A DNA stretch of 64,000 bases from Microcoleus vaginatus HSN003 (GTDB lineage Bacteria > Cyanobacteriota > Cyanobacteriia > Cyanobacteriales > Microcoleaceae). The translations under genes were made by a program, and so were the position numbers. The notes beneath the pieces were generated by a model that did not search any database, was not told the origin of the DNA, and worked only from the letters and a program-made list of their open reading frames with translations. Shown in pieces: positions 53,930 through 60,949 of this stretch; within the stretch, counting starts at the first letter, position 1, and each line of letters opens with the position of its first letter. The stretch covers positions 124,001-188,000 of the forward strand of contig NZ_CP031705.1 of assembly GCF_022701255.1 (NCBI RefSeq). Direction: 5' to 3'.

Positions 53930-54310
53930 ATGGTTGTAGCAGAAGCTAGGCGAGAAAAAGAATACTTGAGACGGAGATTTACTGATACCGGGCTGCGGCG
54001 GTTGGGTAAATTCCTGCGATCGTGGCGGGAAGCTAGGGGGTGGAGCGTTCACGAACTGAGCGAAAAGACCAAGCAGCATGAGGCTCAATTTTATAATCTA
54101 GGGGGAGAGCCTTTGCCGAAAGTTTTGGGGGTCAGCATTGCAGGCATTTCGAGAATCGAAAATGGCTATTACAACAAGCCTGCACCCGATCTTTTGTGGC
54201 TGTTCCTCGATGTTCTCGAACCAGTTCACCCGGTTGAAAAGCGGTTGGTTACTCTAGAAGAGTTACTGTTGATCGGAACTGAATTTTGGAACCCAAACGT
54301 CGAGGCGTAG
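53930..54310 (+). CDS. HTH-type protein, first of three tandem paralogues
   Basis: A 126-residue protein: FTDTGLRRLGKFLRSWREAR GWSVHELSEKT, an insert (QHEAQFYNLGGEPLPKVLG), then VSIAGISRIENGYYNKPAPD. This is an XRE-type HTH in which about 25 residues separate the second and third helices. The C-terminus has VEKRLVTLEELLLIG. It is the most divergent of the three copies. The gene starts a plus-strand run; 32 bp separate it from the next copy. Probably a DNA-binding regulator; target unknown. Confidence 0.75.
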   Translation: MVVAEARREKEYLRRRFTDTGLRRLGKFLRSWREARGWSVHELSEKTKQHEAQFYNLGGEPLPKVLGVSIAGISRIENGYYNKPAPDLLWLFLDVLEPVHPVEKRLVTLEELLLIGTEFWNPNVEA

Positions 54311-54342
54311 GATTGACATAATAGTTAAATTGGATCTGTAAA

Positions 54343-54744
54343 ATGCCGGGATTTCTTGACTTTAAGGCTGTCGTCGATCAGGAAAAACTGCGCCCTGTGC
54401 GATTTACGGATACGGGACGCGGTAGATTGGGCAAACTTCTGAAAGCAGCTAGAGAGATTCGGGGCTGGTCAATTATTGAAACAGAAATGGTCACAAAAGA
54501 ATACGAGGCCGCTCTGTTTCGGACAGCAGGAGATCCTGTAGCAAAAGATGTCGGTATTAGTAATGCTACTGTTAGTCGCTACGAACGCGGGAAGTTAGAA
54601 AGTTTGGATTGGCGATCGCTCTCTCTGTTATGCTTTGTGCTCAAGCCGATCGATCCGGTGACTGGGGAAGCCCTGGAACCGACAAATGCGCTTTACATCG
54701 CGTGCGAACATCCGCCGTACAATGATGCGAAGCTCTATGACTAG
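54343..54744 (+). CDS. HTH-type protein, second of three tandem paralogues
   Basis: A 133-residue protein: VRFTDTGRGRLGKLLKAARE, IRGWSIIETEM, an insert (TKEYEAALFRTAGDPVAKDV), then GISNATVSRYERGKLESLDW and LSLLCFVLKPIDPVTGEALE. The last 50 codons are almost identical in DNA to those of the next copy, which shows recent duplication or gene conversion. Same architecture as the preceding gene. Confidence 0.78.
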   Translation: MPGFLDFKAVVDQEKLRPVRFTDTGRGRLGKLLKAAREIRGWSIIETEMVTKEYEAALFRTAGDPVAKDVGISNATVSRYERGKLESLDWRSLSLLCFVLKPIDPVTGEALEPTNALYIACEHPPYNDAKLYD

Positions 54745-54762
54745 ATTATTTGCAGATAAGTA

Positions 54763-55164
54763 ATGTCAGGATTCTCTAACAAGGCTGTGGTAGACAAAGA
54801 GCAGGAATTGCGTCCCGTTCGCTTCACTGAAACGGGGCGGATGCGTTTGGGGAAGATTTTAAAAGCAGCAAGACAGACAACAGGTTGGTCTGTCAGCGAA
54901 ACAGAGTTCAAAACAAAGGGATATGAACAGGCGCTGTTCACAGCTACAAATCAACCCGTACCCAAAGATGTGGGTATCAGTGCCGCAAAAGTCAACCGTT
55001 ACGAACGCGGGAAGCTGGATAATTTGGATTGGCGATCGCTCTCTCTGTTATGCTTTGTCCTCAAGCCGATCGATCCGGTGACTGGGGAAGCCTTGGAACC
55101 CACCAATGCTTTATATATCGCGTGCGAACATCCGCCGTACAATGACGCGAAGCTTTACGAATAG
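54763..55164 (+). CDS. HTH-type protein, third of three tandem paralogues
   Basis: A 133-residue protein with the same plan as 54343-54744: VRFTETGRMRLGKILKAARQ, TTGWSVSETEF, an insert, GISAAKVNRYERGKLDNLDW and the shared ending LKPIDPVTGEALEPTNALYI. It lies 18 bp after the second copy, so all three are probably one operon. The two closest copies differ mainly in the first half, where the recognition helix also changes. Confidence 0.78.
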   Translation: MSGFSNKAVVDKEQELRPVRFTETGRMRLGKILKAARQTTGWSVSETEFKTKGYEQALFTATNQPVPKDVGISAAKVNRYERGKLDNLDWRSLSLLCFVLKPIDPVTGEALEPTNALYIACEHPPYNDAKLYE

Positions 55165-55228
55165 TTGATGGCTGACATCTGGCAGTATTGTTAATCAGCA
55201 TTTTTTGGGCGGGCTAGAAGCCCACCCC

Positions 55229-55364
55229 ACAAGCAAAATATTGAGTTGTTGTGGAACAGGCATCTTGCCTGTTCTTAACAATAGTGCGGGCTAGGAGCAA
55301 CGGCCCACAAGCAAAATATTGAGTTGTTGTGGAACAGGCATCTTGCCTGTTCTTAACAATAGTG
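55229..55364. repeat. Two identical 58-bp direct repeats with an internal hairpin
   Basis: 55229-55286 and 55307-55364 are identical, from ACAAGCAAAATATTGAG to the final AACAATAGTG. Each contains GAACAGGCA/TGCCTGTTC, a perfect 9-bp stem with a two- to three-base loop. They lie between the HTH triplet and mazG and may serve as a terminator or be a mobile repeat. Confidence 0.75.
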
Positions 55365-55379
55365 ATCGGGAGTGAGTTA

Positions 55380-56207
55380 TTACCGATCGCCCTTTTGTTG
55401 AGCAATTAAAGCTTTAGCTTGCTGCCATAGAGATTCTAACTCTTCTGGGGCATAATCTGACAAAGGTCGATCGCACGCAGCCTCTACCTTCGCAAACCGC
55501 TGCACGAAGCGATCGTTTGTTCCCTGCAAAGCAGCCGACGGATCTAAATCGTACCAGCGAGCTAATTGAATCAACACAAACATAATATCTCCCAATTCTG
55601 ACTGCTGCGCTGCCTTATCCTCGTGTTTGAGAGCGTGTTCAAATTCTGCCATTTCTTCGTGAAATTTATCCCAAACGCCCTCTACACTGTCCCAATCAAA
55701 ACTCACTTCCGCAGCTTTTTGAGAGATTTTCATCCCGGCAGTTATCGGCGGCAAAGTGCTGGCATAACGGCTCATTTTCGAGGCTAAAGTTGCCGGTTTT
55801 TCCGAAGTTGTGCCTTTTTCTGCTGCTTTGATTTTTTCCCAGTTTTCGTTGACTTCATCAACGCTGTTGAGTTCGACATCGCCAAAGACGTGGGGATGTC
55901 GCCGAATTAGTTTTTCTGTAATGCCCGCAGCGATTTCGGCGAAGGTAAACTGATTGGATTCGCTGGCAATTTGAGCTTGCAGAATTACCTGTAACAGTAA
56001 GTCGCCCAATTCTTCGACGATCGCATCTTTATCTCCTTTGCGAATCGCGTCGGCGGTTTCATAAGCTTCTTCGATGATGTGAGGAATGAGAGTTTCGGGA
56101 GTTTGGGCTAAATCCCAAGGACATCCGCCGTCGGGCGATCGCAATTTAGCCACAACTTCTATGAGTTCTTTTAGTGCTGTGAGCGATCGACTTTCAGAAT
56201 TAGACAT
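55380..56207 (-). CDS. mazG: Nucleoside triphosphate pyrophosphohydrolase MazG
   Basis: A 275-residue house-cleaning enzyme with the two-domain MazG plan. The first domain has LRSPDGGCPWDLAQTPETLI and EEAYETADAIRKGD with the metal-binding EExxD, then EELGDLLLQV. The second has WDSVEGVWDKFHEEMAEFE and ELGDIMFVLIQLARW. It hydrolyses NTPs to NMPs and pyrophosphate. The length is normal. Confidence 0.93.
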   Translation of the reverse strand: MSNSESRSLTALKELIEVVAKLRSPDGGCPWDLAQTPETLIPHIIEEAYETADAIRKGDKDAIVEELGDLLLQVILQAQIASESNQFTFAEIAAGITEKLIRRHPHVFGDVELNSVDEVNENWEKIKAAEKGTTSEKPATLASKMSRYASTLPPITAGMKISQKAAEVSFDWDSVEGVWDKFHEEMAEFEHALKHEDKAAQQSELGDIMFVLIQLARWYDLDPSAALQGTNDRFVQRFAKVEAACDRPLSDYAPEELESLWQQAKALIAQQKGDR

Positions 56208-56225
56208 AATAATTTACCTTTTATA

Positions 56226-56245
56226 TCACCCGCCAAGACGGTTAT
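56226..56245. repeat. Trace of an IS element C terminus
   Basis: ACCCGCCAAGACGGTTATA resembles the ACCGCCAAGGCGGTTA end of the element at 32884. Only this short piece is visible, upstream of mazG. Confidence 0.3.
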
Positions 56246-56273
56246 AACGTTGTTACTCCAACTATTGATTTTA

Positions 56274-56903
56274 TTACTTCTTCCTTCTTCCTTCTTCCTT
56301 CTTCCTTCTGCCTTCTGCTAAGGATTTGCTAGATGTGCGAGTGGGAGCTTTGATTTTGGGTCTCTTAATTGTCTTAGGAGGGCGCAACCCGCTCAATCCT
56401 TTCTTTTTGAATCTTTTGTAAGCCGAGCCACCCCAATCGCTCAGATAATGGCTCATAGCGCCCAATTCTAGACCGATGTAAACGGCTAAAATTTCGATGT
56501 GGTGTTCCCAGATCGATCGCCCATAACTGAAAACCACATCCTGCCAATTCGCGCCTAAGTTCCCGACTTTTTCCGCAACTGCCAATCCCAAAACTCCGAG
56601 AACCGCGATCCAGATAGCGAGGTACAAGATTCGCAAAGCAGTGCCGATCAGAGGGCCGTGGGACAAAAAAGAGCGGTGGCGCAGGCTTTTTTGGTATGGG
56701 AGCCAAATCGCCTTGAACCATCCCCAGCGCTGATACTGGCAAGAGTAGATATCCAAATCGGGGCCAAACATCAGCCCGCCGAATAAGAAGCTGCCGGAAA
56801 CGAGCAAAGTCAGGTTGCTGCTCTGAGTCTGGCCAAAGGTGAGGGCTGCCACCAAGGGCAAACTCCACATGGTTATTTGATCGTGGGTGCGGCCAGAGGG
56901 CAT
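56274..56903 (-). CDS. DUF2227 membrane protein
   Basis: A 209-residue protein. MPSGRTHDQITMWSLPLVAA (His9), FGGLMFGPDLDIYS (Asp), LRHRSFLSHGPLIGT (His) and LELGAMSHYLSDWG (His, Asp) are the DUF2227 metal-binding motifs; several hydrophobic helices lie between them. Function unknown; related to LexA-binding and membrane metal-dependent hydrolase groups by pattern only. The C-terminal tail (EGRRKKEEGRRKK) is encoded by the purine repeat also seen at 37118, so the original stop may have lain earlier. Confidence 0.82.
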   Translation of the reverse strand: MPSGRTHDQITMWSLPLVAALTFGQTQSSNLTLLVSGSFLFGGLMFGPDLDIYSCQYQRWGWFKAIWLPYQKSLRHRSFLSHGPLIGTALRILYLAIWIAVLGVLGLAVAEKVGNLGANWQDVVFSYGRSIWEHHIEILAVYIGLELGAMSHYLSDWGGSAYKRFKKKGLSGLRPPKTIKRPKIKAPTRTSSKSLAEGRRKKEEGRRKK

Positions 56904-56926
56904 TTAAAGTTTAGGATTTTTTTTAC

Positions 56927-56955
56927 TTGATCTTTCTGAGTTACTGTGATATGAT
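56927..56955 (+). promoter_or_regulatory. Sigma-70-type promoter of tRNA-Val
   Basis: TTGATC (56927-56932) and TATGAT (56950-56955) with 17 bp spacing. The mature tRNA begins 20 nt after the -10 box. Confidence 0.75.
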
Positions 56956-56975
56956 AAATCCCGGTGAGTGCAATT

Positions 56976-57047
56976 GGGTGATTAGCTCAGTGGTAGAGCG
57001 CCTGCTTTACACGCAGGATGCCGTAGGTTCAAATCCTACATTACCCA
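56976..57047 (+). tRNA. trnV: tRNA-Val (TAC)
   Basis: A 72-nt cloverleaf. The acceptor GGGTGAT pairs with ATTACCC, followed by discriminator A. The D arm is around AGCTCAGTGG, and the anticodon stem CCTGC/GCAGG has loop TTTACAC with anticodon TAC. The T arm is GTAGG-TTCAAAT-CCTAC. No CCA is encoded, as usual in cyanobacteria. A promoter lies upstream. Confidence 0.97.
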
Positions 57048-57073
57048 TCCGACAACTCAATATCAACAGTTTC

Positions 57074-57105
57074 AGCCGTTTTTAGCCTTCAAGCCAAGAA
57101 CGGCT
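57074..57105 (+). terminator. Possible terminator after tRNA-Val
   Basis: AGCCGTT (57074-57080) pairs with AACGGCT (57099-57105), followed by TT. A second outer pairing AACAGTT/AACTGTT is possible. The T-run is weak. Confidence 0.4.
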
Positions 57106-57239
57106 TTAACTGTTGCTGTTGACGGTTGACTGTTGAATTGGGTGACGACTAAATTTAACATTCTGTGGCGGATGTCTCAAAAGTTGCCACCCAATGCTAG
57201 AAAATTAATTTATTGATTTTCTTTTTTAGAACCAGCTAT

Positions 57240-57623
57240 ATGAAGCCTAAAATAACTAGCCCGATCGCGTGGCAGCAAGCTGAACTGCTCATGCAGCCAG
57301 CGATGATCCGAGTGCTCGACAACATCCGCAAACAATTAGAGGAGTCTGTCTGGACGGGCACTTATCAAGAAGTGCAGATTCCAATTCCTGGCTATCAACT
57401 AATTTTAGAGCTTCAAGGCGAGCAAAGATGCGTCGATATTTGGGAACTTTGCTATCGAGTCTGCTTTGTCAACTACCAGCCCGCCCACACTCAACTGCAA
57501 AGCCAGGAAGTCGTAATTGACACTAGCTTGATTGACGATGACACTGGCGATGTAGATTGGAATCGTCTTGATGCCAAAGCCAGCCAATTAATACAAGAAA
57601 TATTCGCCAATTTAAGCAAATAG
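57240..57623 (+). CDS. Conserved small cyanobacterial protein of unknown function
   Basis: A 127-residue protein from the ATG at 57240 (MKPKITSPIAWQQAELLMQP). WQQAELLMQPAMIRVLDNIR and EVQIPIPGYQLILELQGEQR are conserved features I remember from cyanobacteria; DVDWNRLDAKASQLIQEIF ends the protein. Probably soluble. It lies just downstream of tRNA-Val, before ygfZ. Confidence 0.75.
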   Translation: MKPKITSPIAWQQAELLMQPAMIRVLDNIRKQLEESVWTGTYQEVQIPIPGYQLILELQGEQRCVDIWELCYRVCFVNYQPAHTQLQSQEVVIDTSLIDDDTGDVDWNRLDAKASQLIQEIFANLSK

Positions 57624-57624
57624 T

Positions 57625-57700
57625 CAGTTGTCAGTTGACAGGAAAGCAGTAGTTAACAGTCAACAGTCATCAGTCAACAGTCAACAGTCAACAGTCAACA
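57625..57700. repeat. Heptamer tandem repeats (CAGTCAA)
   Basis: About nine units of CAGTCAA-like heptamers (STRR) between the gene at 57240 and ygfZ. Not a CRISPR: units are seven bases without spacers. Confidence 0.85.
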
Positions 57701-57707
57701 AAATTTT

Positions 57708-58790
57708 ATGCTGATTCAAGAATTGCACGACATTCAAGCAGCGGCTGGTGCTACTTTTGTAGAGTTAACAACCAAAGAAATTGTGCCAGTCAGTTTTGGT
57801 AACGACGCAGAAGCGATCGCCGCAACGAAACAAGGTGCCGCTTTGTACGATCGCACTCACTGGGGACGCATTCAAATCTCAGATAGCGATCGCCTGCGGT
57901 TCTTGCACAATCAAAGTACCAATAACTTTAATATACTCAAACCCGGTCAAGGTTGCGATACCGTTTTCGTCACATCCACCGCCCGGACGATCGACCTCGC
58001 CACCGCCTATGCTACAGAAGATGCCGTACTGCTGTTAGTTTCGCCCAACCGCCACCGCCAACTACTCGAATTGCTCGATCGCTATATTTTCCCAATGGAT
58101 CGCGTCGAGTTAACAGATTTAACCGATACAACTGTTGCTTTCAGTTTCCTCGGCCCGGAAAGCACTCAACTACTAGAAAAAATCGGAGTTACTGAACTCG
58201 AAAATCAACCTTACGCTACTCACAAATTGATAAAAACCCCCCCTCTTTCCCCCCCTTACCAAGGGGGGGATGAAGGGGGGGTTCGAGTTGCGGTTGGTAG
58301 CGGTTTAGCAACTCCCGGCTACACATTAATTGCGCCCGCAAACGGTGCAGCCCAGTTATGGCATGAATTAGTCAAAGCTGGGGCCGTACCGATGGGCGAT
58401 CGAGTTTGGGAACAACTGCGAATCCAACAAGGACGCCCCGCACCCGATTTTGAACTCACAGATGATTACAACCCCTTAGAAGCCCGTCTTTTACACACGA
58501 TTACCTATGACAAAGGCTGCTACATCGGTCAAGAAACAATTGCCCGGTTGAACACCTACAAAGGAGTCAAACAGCAACTTTGGGGCGTGCAGTTGAGCGG
58601 TGCTGTTGAACCCGGAACAGCAGTCACAATCGGAGAAGAAAAAGTCGGCAAACTCACCAGTTTTACGGAAACTGAATCGGGCTTTTTTGGTCTGGCTTAC
58701 ATCCGCACAAAAGCTGGCGGCGAAGGACTCAACGTGCAAGTCGGATCGGTATCAGGGGAAATAGTAAATCTACCTTTCTTGAGTTCCTAG
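57708..58790 (+). CDS. ygfZ: YgfZ/GcvT-type folate-binding protein with in-frame palindrome insertion
   Basis: A 360-residue tetrahydrofolate-binding protein involved in iron-sulfur enzyme maintenance. It has GAALYDRTHWGRIQISDSDRL, the central KGCYIGQETIARL and VGKLTSFTETESGFFGLAYIR. Between about residues 178 and 190 is an insert, PPLSPPYQGGDEGG, encoded by a G/C-rich palindrome (about 58231-58283) of the CCCCCTTACCAAGGGGG type. That type is also the centre of the MITEs at 21.6-21.9 kb. The frame is preserved. The C-terminal GcvT barrel part is intact. Confidence 0.9.
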   Translation: MLIQELHDIQAAAGATFVELTTKEIVPVSFGNDAEAIAATKQGAALYDRTHWGRIQISDSDRLRFLHNQSTNNFNILKPGQGCDTVFVTSTARTIDLATAYATEDAVLLLVSPNRHRQLLELLDRYIFPMDRVELTDLTDTTVAFSFLGPESTQLLEKIGVTELENQPYATHKLIKTPPLSPPYQGGDEGGVRVAVGSGLATPGYTLIAPANGAAQLWHELVKAGAVPMGDRVWEQLRIQQGRPAPDFELTDDYNPLEARLLHTITYDKGCYIGQETIARLNTYKGVKQQLWGVQLSGAVEPGTAVTIGEEKVGKLTSFTETESGFFGLAYIRTKAGGEGLNVQVGSVSGEIVNLPFLSS

Positions 58791-58963
58791 TTGCGATCGA
58801 TCGCCTGTTGGCGCCGCAGCGCCCAAAACTTTTTTGTTGAGGTTGATTTGGGTGAACCTTAACCCAATAAATTGACACGAAGTCCTATCTTTAGATAGAT
58901 TTGCAAACCAACAACAGCACTTATTCTGTATTACAGTCGTCCCAGAAAAAACAGAGTTTTTCA

Positions 58964-59341
58964 ATGAAAAAGTTTACATCGCGCTTAGTTACAACTTGCC
59001 TGCGAGTAGGAATAATCTTTGCTGTAGGAATAGCGCTGATTTTTAGCTCCGAATTGGAATTTTCGGGCAACAAAATGCAAGCGTTCGCTACACCTTTAAC
59101 CCCAGAAACTAAATCTTACGAAATTGCCCTTCCCGATCGCGAGCCAACAAGCGATACAGAGAAGGATGCCAGGGGTGTACTTGACAATATCCGAGAAAAG
59201 CTGAATCTCGACCAACCCATTGCCCCCAGTACCAAAAAATTTATAGAATCGGTAAAAGATAACGTGGGCGAAGCAGTTACGCCAGCACGGGAAGCAGTAG
59301 AAAAAGCGGCTGATCTAGGTAGCACCGATCGAGCCAACTAA
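58964..59341 (+). CDS. Small protein with signal peptide or anchor
   Basis: A 125-residue protein from the ATG at 58964 (MKKFTSRLVTTCLRVGIIFA). A basic N-terminus and hydrophobic stretch (VGIIFAVGIALIFSS) indicate export or anchoring. The mature part is charged and helical (DTEKDARGVLDNIREKLNLD, SVKDNVGEAVTPAREAVEKA), somewhat like low-complexity amphipathic stress proteins. I do not know its function. Confidence 0.72.
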   Translation: MKKFTSRLVTTCLRVGIIFAVGIALIFSSELEFSGNKMQAFATPLTPETKSYEIALPDREPTSDTEKDARGVLDNIREKLNLDQPIAPSTKKFIESVKDNVGEAVTPAREAVEKAADLGSTDRAN

Positions 59342-59440
59342 TTCAATCGCATCCAGTTTTCAAATATCATATTCTTAGTCCGCCTGCGCGGACTTTGTTT
59401 GTTTAGTAGCGATTTCCAGATCCGAATCATGGAAGGGAGA

Positions 59441-60190
59441 ATGAACCCGGATTTGATTGTTCACATCGGCACTTCAGGCTGGAGTTACGACCATTGGGAA
59501 GGTGTGCTTTATCCCCACCAGCTACCGCCTCGCTCTAGGCTCGATTGCTATATCCAGCACTATCAAACCGTCGAAGTTAATAGCACCTACTACCGCTGGC
59601 CACCAAACACTACCTTTGCTAACTGGCGAGAGCGCCTCCCCCAAGGATTTCTGATGACTGTAAAAGCGCCGCGCGGTCTAACGCACTCCAAGCGTCTTTA
59701 CTCGCCAGAAAAGTGGTTGGAACGCATGAGTGAGGGACTTCAATGCTTGGGCGATCGCCTTGGTATTCTGCTTGTCCAGCTTCCTCCCCAGTTCGGCTGC
59801 GATTTGGCCCGCCTAGCCTACTTTCTAGAACAGGTTCCCCCTTGGATCAAAGTAGCTGTGGAATTCCGACACCCAAGCTGGCACACAGAAGAGGTATTTT
59901 CGCTGCTAGAACGCCAAGGAGCGGCTTACTGCGTGATGAGCGGGGCGCTCCTCCCCTGTATCCTGCGCGCAACGGGCTCATTCGTCTATGTGCGCCTCCA
60001 CGGCCCCGACCCCAACAATCTCTACGGCGGCTCCTACTCGGATGATGATTTGCATTGGTGGGCCGATCGCATCCACGAGTGGGAAAGCCAGGGGCGAAGC
60101 GTGTTCGTCTACTTCAACAACGACGGAGAGGGAAATGCTGTGAGGAACGCTTCAAAGCTAAAAACTTTTGTGGAGAACGGTACTTCCTGA
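59441..60190 (+). CDS. DUF72 family protein
   Basis: A 249-residue protein from the ATG at 59441, just after GAAGGGAGA. IGTSGWSYDHWEGVLYP, YQTVEVNSTYYRWP, FLMTVKAPRGLTHSKR, VAVEFRHPSWHTEEVF and VYVRLHGPDPNNLYGG are the DUF72 (TIM-barrel) conserved motifs. Function is unknown. The 3' end overlaps the convergent gene at 60109 by 82 bp. Confidence 0.9.
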   Translation: MNPDLIVHIGTSGWSYDHWEGVLYPHQLPPRSRLDCYIQHYQTVEVNSTYYRWPPNTTFANWRERLPQGFLMTVKAPRGLTHSKRLYSPEKWLERMSEGLQCLGDRLGILLVQLPPQFGCDLARLAYFLEQVPPWIKVAVEFRHPSWHTEEVFSLLERQGAAYCVMSGALLPCILRATGSFVYVRLHGPDPNNLYGGSYSDDDLHWWADRIHEWESQGRSVFVYFNNDGEGNAVRNASKLKTFVENGTS

Positions 60191-60681
60191 CAAGCGAAGA
60201 TTGAGAGCGCCCCCATTCTTTTGGGCGCATTCAAAAACGGTTCGCAGTTCCCTGAAGCTGAATTAGAAATCAGAGGTGGCGTTCGTCTAGGTTGTTGTTT
60301 GACGATCGCACTCACCCGGAACCCGCACATCCAACTCAACATCACCCAGCACAAGCCGATCGCATTCAACTCAACATTACTGAACACTTTTGCTTCCATT
60401 TCAAACAAATCCCGCAGGGTGCGCTTGACATTGGGAAACACGAAATACTCGGCCAGTTTCTCGATGCGATAATTCAACACTTTGTAGCGGTGTTTGAAGT
60501 ACAGTTCCACATTCCCTCGCTGTTCCCACAATCCCAGCAAGTTGACGGCAACATCTGAGTAATGCGCTCTCACATCCCGCTGGACTTCGGCTATCCCTTC
60601 CTCAATTAGTCGAGTCGTAATTCCAATTTTATACAAGCTGCTGCCGTCAGCTTTTACCTCAAGAAAGTAGAGCGAGTTCAC
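60109..60681 (-). CDS. GIY-YIG-like protein (T5orf172/MUG113 type), uncertain C-terminus
   Basis: A 190-residue frame. The first 100 residues (MNSLYFLEVKADGSSLYKIG, ITTRLIEEGI, RGNVELYFKHRYKVLNYRIE) resemble the small GIY-YIG-type nuclease-like family in which LY-x-KIG-x-T replaces GIY-YIG. The C-terminal 80 residues (RRTPPLISNSASGNC) look unlike the family and run antisense over the DUF72 gene. The true gene may thus end earlier through a frameshift. Moderately supported. Confidence 0.55.
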   Translation of the reverse strand: MNSLYFLEVKADGSSLYKIGITTRLIEEGIAEVQRDVRAHYSDVAVNLLGLWEQRGNVELYFKHRYKVLNYRIEKLAEYFVFPNVKRTLRDLFEMEAKVFSNVELNAIGLCWVMLSWMCGFRVSAIVKQQPRRTPPLISNSASGNCEPFLNAPKRMGALSIFACQEVPFSTKVFSFEAFLTAFPSPSLLK

Positions 60682-60949
60682 TCTTGATGCGCCTCCATTG
60701 TGCGCGGTAAATATTCAAGTCAGCCCGCCGTTCGTCTCTCGCAAGATAACTCTTGCGCGCGGGCAACATCTACGGAGCGATCTAACTTAACTAACAGGGA
60801 ATTGAAAGCCCCTCCTTATGCTCGGTCAGGAATCAGGGAGTATTGTAAAACTTTAATAAGTTTGTAAGCATCAATAAACAATAGTAGTATAATATAGTCA
60901 GAAAAGTCAAAAAAAAAATGTTGCTCTCGTTGAAAAATGGAGGCTCTAA
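60682..60949. other. Left flank of TnpB element
   Basis: No gene. AATTGAAAGCCCCTCCTTAT near 60810 resembles terminal texts of TnpB elements; AAAAAATG and GGAGG precede tnpB. Confidence 0.35.

Noticed and set aside
57625..57700. Short repeated units, considered as CRISPR
   Set aside because: Units are seven bases without spacers; these are tandem heptamers (STRR).
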